The position numbers were made by a program, and so were the translations under genes. 7,084 nucleotides of DNA, taken from the NCBI GenBank assembly GCA_028870815.1, contig JAGWOU010000087.1, forward strand, positions 1 through 7,084, read 5' to 3'. Source of the DNA: Rhodospirillales bacterium. Its GTDB lineage: Bacteria; Pseudomonadota; Alphaproteobacteria; Acetobacterales; Acetobacteraceae. Positions 1 through 6,003 of the stretch are shown here, piece by piece. A model generated the notes under the pieces. The model saw only the letters and a list, made by a program, of their open reading frames with translations, was not told the DNA's origin and did no database searches. Each line of letters opens with the position of its first letter. Within the stretch, counting starts at the first letter, position 1.

Positions 1-2048
1 GCCTCTGAGAACCCGTCCAGCGAGCCCAGAATCCAGCGCAGGCTGTTCCGCAACCGCCGGTACAGCTCGGCCTGCTGCTTTAGAATTTCCGGGCCAATGC
101 GCAAATCCTCGGAAATATCCGAGTTCAGCACCCATAGCCGCAGAATATCCGCGCCATATTTGTCGTTCACTTCCTGCGGGGCCGTCACGTTGCCGAGCGA
201 TTTGGACATTTTGCGCCCCTGCTCGTCCAGCACGAAGCCATCCGTCACAATCGCCTTGAAGGGCGCCACACCCCGCGTGCCCACGGCTTCCAGCAGCGAG
301 GACTGGAACCAGCCGCGATGCTGGTCCGAGCCTTCCAGATACACATCCGCCGGCCAGGGCATCCCCCGCGCCTCCAGCACGAAGGCATGGGTGGAGCCGG
401 ATTCGAACCAGACATCGACCACGTCGAAAATCTGCTCGTAATCATCCGGGTTGCGCTCCAACCCCAGAAAATCGCTGGCCGGGCGGGTGTACCAGGCATC
501 CGCGCCCTCGGCGGTGAAAATCTCCACCACGCGCCGCACCACGGCCTCGTCGCGCAGCGGTTCATGGGTGTGTTTATCGACGAAAATCGCGATCGGCACG
601 CCCCAGGCGCGCTGGCGGGAGATGCACCAATCCGGGCGGCCCTCCACCATCGAGCGGATGCGGTTGCGCCCAATCTCGGGGACGAATTTCGTATCGTCGA
701 TGGCGGCAAGCGCCTTCTCGCGAATCCGGTCCTCGCCATCCATGCGGATGAACCATTGTGCCGTGGCGCGGTAGATCAGCGGTGCTTTCGAACGCCAGCT
801 ATGCGGGTAGGAGTGCATGAACTCGTTGCGATGCAAGAGATTGCCCGCCTCGATCAGCTTCGCGCAGACCGGATCGGCCGCCTTATACACATGCAAGCCC
901 GCGAAAAGCGGCACATTCTGGTAGTACGTGCCGTCATCGGCCACCGTATCCGGCACGGAAATGCCGTTGGCCTTGCAGAGCGCGAAATCGTCCTCGCCAT
1001 GGCCGGGGGCCATGTGCACGATGCCGGTGCCCGCCTCCATGGTTACGAACTCGCCCAGCATCACCGGCACGGTGAAATCATACCCCGCATCCGCCTTGGC
1101 CAGGGGATGATGGAAGCGCTGGCCTTCCAGCTTCGCCCCCGGGAAGCGCTCGCCCACGGAATAGGCGGCAATGCCAACCTCCTTGGCGAAACCTTCCAGC
1201 AGGGAAGTGCCGACGATCAGCTTCTCGCCCTTCACCGCCAGGCTGCCCTCGGTCACATCATCCACGGTCACCACGGCGTATTCCAGCTCATGCCCCGCCG
1301 CGAGGCCGCGATTGCCCGGAATGGTCCAGGGCGTAGTGGTCCAAATCACGATCGACGCACTGGCAAACGCCTCGGTCGCCGCCGGGAAGCGGACGTAGAT
1401 CGCCGTGTCCTTCTTGTCGTGATACTCGACCTCGGCTTCCGCCAGCGCGGTTTTCTCCACCGGGCTCCACATCACCGGCCGCAAGCCGCGATACAGCGCG
1501 CCATTCAGCAAAAACCTGCCGATCTCCCCTGCAATCGCCGCCTCTGAGGCGAAATCCATGGTGGCGTAACGCTTCGCCCAATCGCCCATCACGCCCAGGC
1601 GCTGGAACTCGGCGGACTGCACCTCAAGCCAATGCTGCGCGTATTCCCGGCATTGCTTGCGGAATTCCAGAACCGGCACCTGGTCCTTGTCCAACTTCTT
1701 GGCGCGGTACTGCTCCTCGATCTTCCATTCAATCGGCAGGCCGTGGCAGTCCCAGCCCGGAATGTAATCCACATCCCGCCCGGCCATGGATTGCGCGCGG
1801 TTGATGACGTCCTTGTGAATCTTGTTCAGCGCGTGGCCGATATGCAGATTGCCATTGGCGTAAGGCGGACCGTCATGCAGCACGAAAGGAGTCTTGCCCA
1901 TGGCGGCTGTGCGCAGCCGGGCCCAAAGGTCCATCTCCGCCCAGCGGCGCAGCATCTCCGGCTCGCGCTTCGGCAACTCCCCGCGCATGGGGAAATCCGT
2001 GCGCGGCAGGAACACGGTGGATTTATAATCGGTCAGCGAATTACTCAT
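1..2048 (-). CDS. ileS: Isoleucyl-tRNA synthetase, 3' end cut by window edge
   Basis: Class I aminoacyl-tRNA synthetase that charges tRNA-Ile with isoleucine in the cytoplasm and edits mischarged valine. The reading frame is open from the ATG at 2048 to base 1, giving about 682 residues of a protein usually 900-1000 long. The N-terminal catalytic part shows HDGPPYANG (58-66), the HIGH signature (69-72) and GWDCHGLPIE (98-107). The inserted CP1 editing domain is visible from its WTTTPWTIPGN segment and the VHMAPGHGEDDF motif (344-355), whose aspartates belong to the editing pocket. KMSKS is at 613-617. The anticodon-binding domain and C-terminal zinc-binding tail lie outside the window. The start is chosen because MSNSLTDYKSTVFLPRT matches the usual IleS opening; the upstream purine stretch (GGTGATGG) is only a weak ribosome site. 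It lies 99 bp downstream of ribF on the same strand, the widely conserved ribF-ileS order. No defect is seen in the visible part. Confidence 0.98.
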   Translation of the reverse strand, partial: MSNSLTDYKSTVFLPRTDFPMRGELPKREPEMLRRWAEMDLWARLRTAAMGKTPFVLHDGPPYANGNLHIGHALNKIHKDVINRAQSMAGRDVDYIPGWDCHGLPIEWKIEEQYRAKKLDKDQVPVLEFRKQCREYAQHWLEVQSAEFQRLGVMGDWAKRYATMDFASEAAIAGEIGRFLLNGALYRGLRPVMWSPVEKTALAEAEVEYHDKKDTAIYVRFPAATEAFASASIVIWTTTPWTIPGNRGLAAGHELEYAVVTVDDVTEGSLAVKGEKLIVGTSLLEGFAKEVGIAAYSVGERFPGAKLEGQRFHHPLAKADAGYDFTVPVMLGEFVTMEAGTGIVHMAPGHGEDDFALCKANGISVPDTVADDGTYYQNVPLFAGLHVYKAADPVCAKLIEAGNLLHRNEFMHSYPHSWRSKAPLIYRATAQWFIRMDGEDRIREKALAAIDDTKFVPEIGRNRIRSMVEGRPDWCISRQRAWGVPIAIFVDKHTHEPLRDEAVVRRVVEIFTAEGADAWYTRPASDFLGLERNPDDYEQIFDVVDVWFESGSTHAFVLEARGMPWPADVYLEGSDQHRGWFQSSLLEAVGTRGVAPFKAIVTDGFVLDEQGRKMSKSLGNVTAPQEVNDKYGADILRLWVLNSDISEDLRIGPEILKQQAELYRRLRNSLRWILGSLDGFSE

Positions 2049-2111
2049 GAAAAACCATCACCAGGCGGTGGGAAATGACGCGGCGAAAACCCGTTTCAGG
2101 CCCGGGCAGGC

Positions 2112-2140
2112 AGCATAATTCGTATCGAAAGGCCGGTCAT
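2112..2140 (-). promoter_or_regulatory. Possible sigma70-type promoter in front of ileS
   Basis: In the 99-bp gap between ribF and ileS the minus strand reads ATGACC (2140-2135), a 17-base spacer, then TATGCT (2117-2112). Each hexamer matches 4 of 6 positions of the sigma70 consensus. It would give ileS its own transcript with a leader of roughly 55 bases, besides any read-through from ribF. No U-tailed terminator hairpin is visible after ribF, so co-transcription is equally likely. This is a motif reading only. The rest of the gap shows no T-box-like structure. Confidence 0.25.
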
Positions 2141-2147
2141 GGCGCAT

Positions 2148-3083
2148 TTATGCGGCCCCGCCCGGCAGAGCGTCAAGCATGCGCCGTGCCTGGGCAGCAT
2201 CGCGCGCAATTTGCGCCTTCAGCAGATCGAAGGAGGCGAATTTCTGCTCGTCGCGGATAAAATGGCGCAGTTGCACGGCTATTTCCTGCCCGTAGAGATC
2301 GGCTTCAAAGTCAAAGAAATGCACTTCCAGCCGGGATTCGATGCCGCCCACTGTCGGCCGCAAGCCAATATTGGCCACACCCTTTACCAACTTGCCCCCA
2401 ATCCGCGCGGTCACGGCGTAAACCCCGCGCTGTGGCTCCAGATGCCGCCCAAGCTGGATATTCGCGGTGGGGAAACCGATGGTGCGCCCCTTCGCGTCGC
2501 CATGCACCACCTCGCCCCTCACGGAGCATGGCCGGCCCAGCAGCGCCGCCGCGCGCTCCGGGTAGCCGTCCTGCAACAGGCGGCGGATACGCGATGAGGA
2601 AATCGGCCCCTGCGAATCCGCAACCGGCGGCACGATGGAAAGCCCGATGCCCAGCGTCTCCACCCTGGCGGCCAAAAATTCCACATCTCCCCCGCGCCGG
2701 TGGCCGTAGGCAAAATCCGCCCCGCAGGAGAGATGCACGGCGCCGATGCCCTTGAATAAAATCTCCTGCACGAAGAACTCGGCGGAAAGATGGGAAAACT
2801 CGGTATCGAAGGGCAACTGATAGAGGTACTCAACCCCCAGCGCCGCCAGCGCCGCGGCGCGCTCGGCCGCCAGGGTCAGCCGGAAGGGCGGGTCCTGAGG
2901 GCGGAAATATTCACGCGGATGCGGCTCAAAGGTGAGCACTGCGCGCGGCACATCTGGCCGCGCGGCATGGGCGGCGCGTAAAACCGCCGCATGACCGATA
3001 TGCACGCCGTCGAAATTACCCAGGGCGACGCTGGCGCCGCGCGCCGCGGGCGGCAGAGCCCGCCAATCCGAATAAATCTTCAT
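2148..3083 (-). CDS. ribF: Bifunctional riboflavin kinase / FMN adenylyltransferase (FAD synthetase)
   Basis: Converts riboflavin to FMN with ATP and then adenylates FMN to FAD; cytoplasmic and normally essential. The 311 residues match the usual RibF length (about 310). The N-terminal nucleotidyltransferase domain (about 1-170) has GNFDGVHIGH (22-31, the HxGH-type ATP site), TFEPHPREYF (51-60), CGADFAYGHRRGGD (120-133) and ISSSRIR (161-167). The C-terminal flavokinase domain (about 183-305) has VVHGDAKGRTIGFPTAN (192-208), whose GFPTAN loop binds the nucleotide, then ANIGLRPT (237-244) and RLEVHFFDF (251-259). The last holds the glutamate (253) expected to act as the base. RDEQKF at 277-282 closes the fold. 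The ATG at 3083 gives the family's normal N-terminus; the ribosome site AGCAGG lies only 3 bases upstream, which is short. It is divergent from the DUF2125-like gene and upstream of ileS. No FMN riboswitch is recognisable upstream. Confidence 0.98.
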   Translation of the reverse strand: MKIYSDWRALPPAARGASVALGNFDGVHIGHAAVLRAAHAARPDVPRAVLTFEPHPREYFRPQDPPFRLTLAAERAAALAALGVEYLYQLPFDTEFSHLSAEFFVQEILFKGIGAVHLSCGADFAYGHRRGGDVEFLAARVETLGIGLSIVPPVADSQGPISSSRIRRLLQDGYPERAAALLGRPCSVRGEVVHGDAKGRTIGFPTANIQLGRHLEPQRGVYAVTARIGGKLVKGVANIGLRPTVGGIESRLEVHFFDFEADLYGQEIAVQLRHFIRDEQKFASFDLLKAQIARDAAQARRMLDALPGGAA

Positions 3084-3100
3084 GAGCCTGCTAAAGCCCT

Positions 3101-3125
3101 CACCCTTGGCCGCCGGTCAAGGGTG
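3101..3125. repeat. Inverted repeat (11-bp arms) in the ribF / DUF2125 divergent gap
   Basis: The left arm CACCCTTGGCC (3101-3111) and right arm GGTCAAGGGTG (3115-3125) are separated by GCC. Ten of 11 positions are Watson-Crick pairs. The remaining one is G opposite T, a wobble pair in RNA read from the plus strand and an A/C mismatch in RNA read from the minus strand. It lies near the middle of the 83-bp gap, so it could be a dyad operator for both genes. Alternatively it could be an mRNA hairpin whose edge lies 8 bases from the AGCAGG ribosome site of ribF. No T-run follows on either side, so it is not a classical terminator. The structure is seen; any function is inferred. Confidence 0.6.
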
Positions 3126-3166
3126 CGGCACAACGCGGGTACAAACAAATCCTGAGAGGATCGTCG

Positions 3167-4342
3167 ATGCGGGGTTTCATCAAGGGCTTGGCCGGGCTCA
3201 TCGTTTTAGTCGTCCTGGCTTGGCTGGGCGTGTGGCTCTATGCTGAAATGCGGTTAAAACAGCTTGTTGTGGCTGAAATCAACCGCGCGAATGCCTCCGG
3301 CACGGTGCAGATCAGCTACGACAAGCTCACCACCAGCGATTCGCCGCTCGTCGCCAGCGTCACCCTGGCTCACCCCAGCTGGACATCCCAGCCCGCCCCA
3401 GGCACCGGGCAGATAAGCCTGCGCGCCGCCAGCATCGGCGCGCATATCGACTTGTTCACCCCGCTGCTCCTGCACGTGGACATGCCGCAGAGCATCGCCA
3501 TCACCACGCCGCGGGCCTCCGGCGCGCTCACCTTCGCCGTGGCGGACATCACGGAAAAACTCTCGCCCTCGGTTTGGACCGGCAACACCGACAACCCCAT
3601 CACCGGCGGCGATGCGCGCTTCGCGGGCATCAACCTGCTGGCCAGCAATGGCAGCCTGCAAGTGGCGCAAATCGACAGCCTGGTGCTGCATGAGTCGTTG
3701 AACGCCAAGGCCGGGCCGGGGCAAACGGCGATGTCTCTCAAAGAGACAATGAATCATTTCCAGCTCTCGCCCATCATCGCGCGGCTCATCAACCTGCCCT
3801 TCAACGGGCAAATCGCCTATCTCGGCCTTTCGGCACAGCTTTCCGGTCCGCTGGACTGGCAAAGCATCGCCAAACAGGCCGCTACGCTGACCCCCGGTAC
3901 CGCGCGCGAGCATTTCATGCTGCAAAGCCTTCACCAATGGGCGCTGGCCGGCGGCAGCGGCCAGGGCAAGCTAACCCTGACACTCGGCCCCAGCCAACTT
4001 AAAGCCGCTGGCAGCGTGAAGTTCGACAGCGCCGGCCAACCCTCCGGCACGGCGAGTTTAACCGCCAACCATCTGGACCAGTTCACCGGCGCCATCATCA
4101 GCGCCTATCCCGGGTTGCAGAACTGGGTCAGCCAGTTTGAGGCGCGGTTCTCGCCTTATCTCTCCACCACCGATGCCGGCGGGCAGATGCTGACGATGAA
4201 CACCGTCTACGGCAACAACGGCGTGGTAATAAATGGCAACAAAACCGGCGCCATGCCGCCGCTGGATTGGAACAACCTGCTGAACCCGCCCCCCGCGCCA
4301 CCCACGGCGCCGGGCGATGGATCAGGTGCAGCCTCGCCATAA
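3167..4342 (+). CDS. DUF2125-like protein with N-terminal membrane anchor and periplasmic domain
   Basis: The function is unknown. The 391 residues start with a short basic stretch and one hydrophobic segment (about 5-26, FIKGLAGLIVLVVLAWLGVW) without a clear cleavage site, so the protein is probably tethered to the inner membrane with the rest in the periplasm. The body is rich in alternating beta-strand-like residues. YDKL followed by LVASVTLAHPSW, and the later stretch from W258 (WALAGGSGQGK, LTLTLGPSQLKAAG, VKFDSAGQPSGTASL, to about 298), resemble DUF2125, which has an AsmA/DUF945-like look. The C-terminus (373-391) is Pro/Ala/Gly rich and probably disordered. The ATG at 3167 is supported by GAGAGGA at 3154-3160, 6 bases upstream. 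The gene stands alone: divergent from ribF and convergent with mlaC, sharing a terminator with it. Assignment to DUF2125 is from recalled family patterns; a distant AsmA-type or DUF945 protein is the main alternative. Confidence 0.85.
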   Translation: MRGFIKGLAGLIVLVVLAWLGVWLYAEMRLKQLVVAEINRANASGTVQISYDKLTTSDSPLVASVTLAHPSWTSQPAPGTGQISLRAASIGAHIDLFTPLLLHVDMPQSIAITTPRASGALTFAVADITEKLSPSVWTGNTDNPITGGDARFAGINLLASNGSLQVAQIDSLVLHESLNAKAGPGQTAMSLKETMNHFQLSPIIARLINLPFNGQIAYLGLSAQLSGPLDWQSIAKQAATLTPGTAREHFMLQSLHQWALAGGSGQGKLTLTLGPSQLKAAGSVKFDSAGQPSGTASLTANHLDQFTGAIISAYPGLQNWVSQFEARFSPYLSTTDAGGQMLTMNTVYGNNGVVINGNKTGAMPPLDWNNLLNPPPAPPTAPGDGSGAASP

Positions 4343-4348
4343 AGCCAC

Positions 4349-4376
4349 AAAAAAAGGGGCCAACCGGCCCCCTTTT
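4349..4376. terminator. Bidirectional rho-independent terminator between convergent genes
   Basis: GGGGCC (4356-4361), loop AACC and GGCCCC (4366-4371) form a 6-bp GC stem. It is flanked by seven A residues on the left (4349-4355) and, after one extra C, four T residues on the right (4373-4376). Read leftward the stem is followed by a 7-T run, so it should stop mlaA-mlaC transcription well. Read rightward it has only T4 and one bulged C, giving a weaker stop for the DUF2125-like gene. It begins 7 bases after the TAA of that gene and ends 14 bases from the stop of mlaC. Confidence 0.85.
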
Positions 4377-4390
4377 CACATTCCGCCGCC

Positions 4391-5008
4391 TTATTGGGCC
4401 GCGGAGATCTTCGAAATCTGGCTCTGCATGGCATTGAGCAGGGCGGAGACCTGGCCACCATTATCGGTGATCACCCCGGCATAATCATTGCGCGTGGTGA
4501 TGCGCAGGGATGTGCCCGCCACAATCACGTCGATAATCTTAGGCTGCCCGGCGCTTTCCTCCACCACCCAGCCCACATCAGCGGGCGCTTTGTCCGGGGC
4601 GGTGACGGTCGTATCCACCAACACATCGTCGCCCTGCGGGGTGGCGCTGTTCACCTGGAACGTAACGCCCTGATACGCCTTGATCTGGTAGGTGATGTTG
4701 TAGCTGAGCAACTGGTGAAACAGTGTCTGGAATTGCTGTTGCTGCCCCGGGGTCGCCACATTTTTGTAGCGGCCGAGGACGTAGTCACCCACTTGGTCAA
4801 CGGCGACGATCTGGTTGACGAGACCGCGCAGTTCGGTGGCCTTCTGGCTCTCGGAGGCGTTGCTGTTGACGATGCCGACCAGCTTGTCGCCGGACTGGCT
4901 GATGAAGCTCTTGGCCGTATTCGGGGAAAGCGCCTGTGCGGCGCACACTGTCACGGTAAGCATTGGGGCGGAGGCAATGGCCCCCAGGATGAAGCGGCGG
5001 AAATGCAT
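4391..5008 (-). CDS. mlaC: MlaC/Ttg2D family periplasmic phospholipid-binding protein
   Basis: A periplasmic shuttle that, in the Mla pathway, carries phospholipids between the outer-membrane MlaA complex and the inner-membrane MlaFEDB transporter. The 205 residues match the family's usual length (about 200-215). The N-terminus MHFRRFILGAIAS continues to a likely cleavage after AQA (24-26). The mature part has the family pattern VDQVGDYVLGRY (70-81), then a Q-rich stretch and FQTLFHQLL, and later VDTTV and VGWVVEESAGQPKIIDVIVAGTS; the last leads into the C-terminal beta/alpha region typical of Ttg2D. The ATG at 5008 has AGGAG 5 bases upstream (5014-5018). It begins 21 bases after mlaA, so the two are almost surely one operon. 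The signal has a twin arginine (4-5) followed by F-I-L, so Tat export is conceivable. HpnM, the hopanoid-associated paralogue, is the alternative, but no hopanoid gene is nearby. Confidence 0.93.
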   Translation of the reverse strand: MHFRRFILGAIASAPMLTVTVCAAQALSPNTAKSFISQSGDKLVGIVNSNASESQKATELRGLVNQIVAVDQVGDYVLGRYKNVATPGQQQQFQTLFHQLLSYNITYQIKAYQGVTFQVNSATPQGDDVLVDTTVTAPDKAPADVGWVVEESAGQPKIIDVIVAGTSLRITTRNDYAGVITDNGGQVSALLNAMQSQISKISAAQ

Positions 5009-5029
5009 AATGTCTCCTATATCCTCGCT

Positions 5030-5830
5030 TTATTTGGCCGGCTGATGGTACCAGTCCGGCCAGGTTCTGGTGTCGCGCTGCTGAATCTGCTGCAATTGTG
5101 AGGCACGAGATTGGCGATAAAGGCTCCGGAATGTGGCATAGGGGTCAAGCGCCGTGGCATTGATCTGGTCGATCGTGCCCAAAAGCCCCGCCCGTGTATT
5201 GACCAAGTGGATCCCTGTCTCGGAATAGCCGAAATCGCTGAGCGCGGCGCTGGCGGGTGCGGCCTCCATCGGGGTGGCAAACCAGTCGAACGGATAGGTC
5301 CACACATCACGCACGCCCGAGGGGCCAAAGGCGGGCAGGTACAGATATGGTCCCGGCGGCACGTCCCAGCTCGCCAGCGTCAGGCCGAAATCGGTATCCG
5401 TCTCCGGATAACCCAGCGACGAGGCGGGGTCGAAAATACCTCCGATGCCAACCGTGGAGTTGACCAGGAACCGCACCAGAGAGGTGCCCGCATCCGTGGG
5501 ATGCCCCTCCGCCATGAAATTCAACATCCGGGCCGGCTCACCGATATTGGAGGTGAAATCCCCCACATGGTTGCGGATGCCCTGGGTGGTGATGTGCACG
5601 TAACCCTCGGCCACAGGCTTCATCACATAGCGGTCAAGCGTGTTGTTGACCTTGAAGAACACCCGGTTGGTGGGTTCCAGCGGGTCGTTAAGTTGCTGGT
5701 AGGCCTGATAATCCGCCGTGTCGGACTTCGGCGGGGCGGTGGCGCAGCCAGCAAGCGCCGTGGCCAGGGCCAGCGCCGGTATGGTCATGGCCATACCGTG
5801 CCTGAGCCTGTGTTTCAGCTTCGTCTTCAT
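5030..5830 (-). CDS. mlaA: MlaA/VacJ outer-membrane lipoprotein
   Basis: An outer-membrane lipoprotein that removes misplaced phospholipids from the outer leaflet and passes them to MlaC, preserving lipid asymmetry. The 266 residues are close to E. coli MlaA (251). The basic start MKTKLKHRLRHG, a hydrophobic core and the lipobox LAGC (26-29) make Cys29 the lipidated residue. Family motifs follow in order: NDPLEPTNRVFFKVN (48-62), RFLVNSTVGIGGIFDPA (120-136) and PGPYLYLPAFGPSGVRD (159-175), the last being the most diagnostic. The tail is rich in Q/R/W and ends at WYHQPAK. The ATG at 5830 is preceded by AGGAGG at 5846-5841, a perfect ribosome site though 10 bases away. It is the first gene of the mlaA-mlaC pair and diverges from metF. 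The MlaFEDB genes are not in the window. No missing motif or frameshift is seen. Confidence 0.96.
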   Translation of the reverse strand: MKTKLKHRLRHGMAMTIPALALATALAGCATAPPKSDTADYQAYQQLNDPLEPTNRVFFKVNNTLDRYVMKPVAEGYVHITTQGIRNHVGDFTSNIGEPARMLNFMAEGHPTDAGTSLVRFLVNSTVGIGGIFDPASSLGYPETDTDFGLTLASWDVPPGPYLYLPAFGPSGVRDVWTYPFDWFATPMEAAPASAALSDFGYSETGIHLVNTRAGLLGTIDQINATALDPYATFRSLYRQSRASQLQQIQQRDTRTWPDWYHQPAK

Positions 5831-5943
5831 CCCTCAACTGCCTCCTGCCTTCGGGGCCGTCCATGTGGCGGCATCCCCCAATGTGAGCGTCATTACCGTG
5901 CCGTCAACCGGGCAACCAGAGCTATAGTTAGGCTGTGGCCTCC

Positions 5944-6001
5944 TTGCCACTTGCTTAACCCGTTTCAGCCTGCCACCTAGCCCCTTCACGGAGCTTGCCA
6001 C
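5944..6001 (+). repeat. Three direct YTGCCAC boxes upstream of metF
   Basis: TTGCCAC (5944-5950), CTGCCAC (5970-5976) and TTGCCAC (5995-6001) are spaced 26 and 25 bases apart and end 3 bases before the metF ATG. The complementary GTGGC lies just upstream at 5935-5939 and can pair with each copy; with the third copy the match extends to 6 bases (5934-5939 with 5997-6002). The copies are visible in the sequence. A role as operator half-sites or as an RNA leader element is a guess. Confidence 0.35.
5990..5993 (+). promoter_or_regulatory. Ribosome binding site deciding the metF start
   Basis: GGAG lies 10 bases upstream of the ATG at 6004. A TTG in the same frame at 5995 would begin only 1 base after it, too close for initiation, so the ATG is preferred. 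Confidence 0.55.
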
Positions 6002-6003
6002 AC

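Larger units (their letters stand above)
5831..6003. promoter_or_regulatory. Divergent mlaA / metF intergenic region
   Basis: This 173-bp gap must hold the promoters of both mlaA (leftward) and metF (rightward). Rightward, TATAGT at 5923-5928 is a good -10 candidate, but I cannot find a convincing -35 at 15-19 bases. Leftward, TTGACG (5907-5902) is a good -35, followed only by poor -10 candidates near 5886-5880. The metF-proximal half contains the repeated TGCCAC boxes described separately. No coding frame in the gap looks real, and no SAM-II riboswitch was recognised. Confidence 0.35.

Noticed and set aside
318..1547. A 409-codon open frame on the plus strand.
   Set aside because: It is antisense to ileS, whose HIGH, editing and KMSKS motifs are intact. 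The translation is rich in H, R and G with no family motif, which is a typical shadow in GC-rich DNA.
2143..2154. Short palindrome CGCATTTATGCG over the ribF stop codon.
   Set aside because: The stem is only 4-5 bases with no T-run, too weak to call a terminator.
3732..3748. Perfect 7-base inverted repeat TGTCTCT-CAA-AGAGACA.
   Set aside because: It lies inside the DUF2125-like coding region, and a 7-base hairpin is expected by chance about this often in 7 kb.
3254..3937. A 227-codon minus-strand open frame opposite the DUF2125-like gene.
   Set aside because: The plus-strand gene has a good ribosome site, a membrane anchor and a terminator; the antisense frame has none of these.
4937..4951. 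Possible lipobox at Cys22 of MlaC.
   Set aside because: The residue before the Cys is Val, not Gly, Ala or Ser, and an AQA cleavage site follows directly.
4394..5101. A 235-codon plus-strand open frame.
   Set aside because: It is antisense to mlaC and part of mlaA, with no motif and no plausible ribosome site. The real genes lie on the other strand.
5957..5968. 12-mer AACCCGTTTCAG also present at 2088-2099, both intergenic.
   Set aside because: A shared 12-mer is expected about once by chance in a window of this size, and the flanks do not match.
5111..5980. A 289-codon plus-strand open frame opposite mlaA.
   Set aside because: It is a shadow of mlaA, with R/G/H-rich composition and no recognisable domain.
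5995..6003. TTG at 5995 as the metF start.
   Set aside because: It is 1 base from the GGAG ribosome site; the in-frame ATG at 6004 has a workable 10-base spacing.
5831..6003. SAM-type riboswitch before metF, considered because these occur before methionine genes in Alphaproteobacteria.
   Set aside because: I could not match the conserved core of SAM-II by eye. A covariance-model search would settle it.
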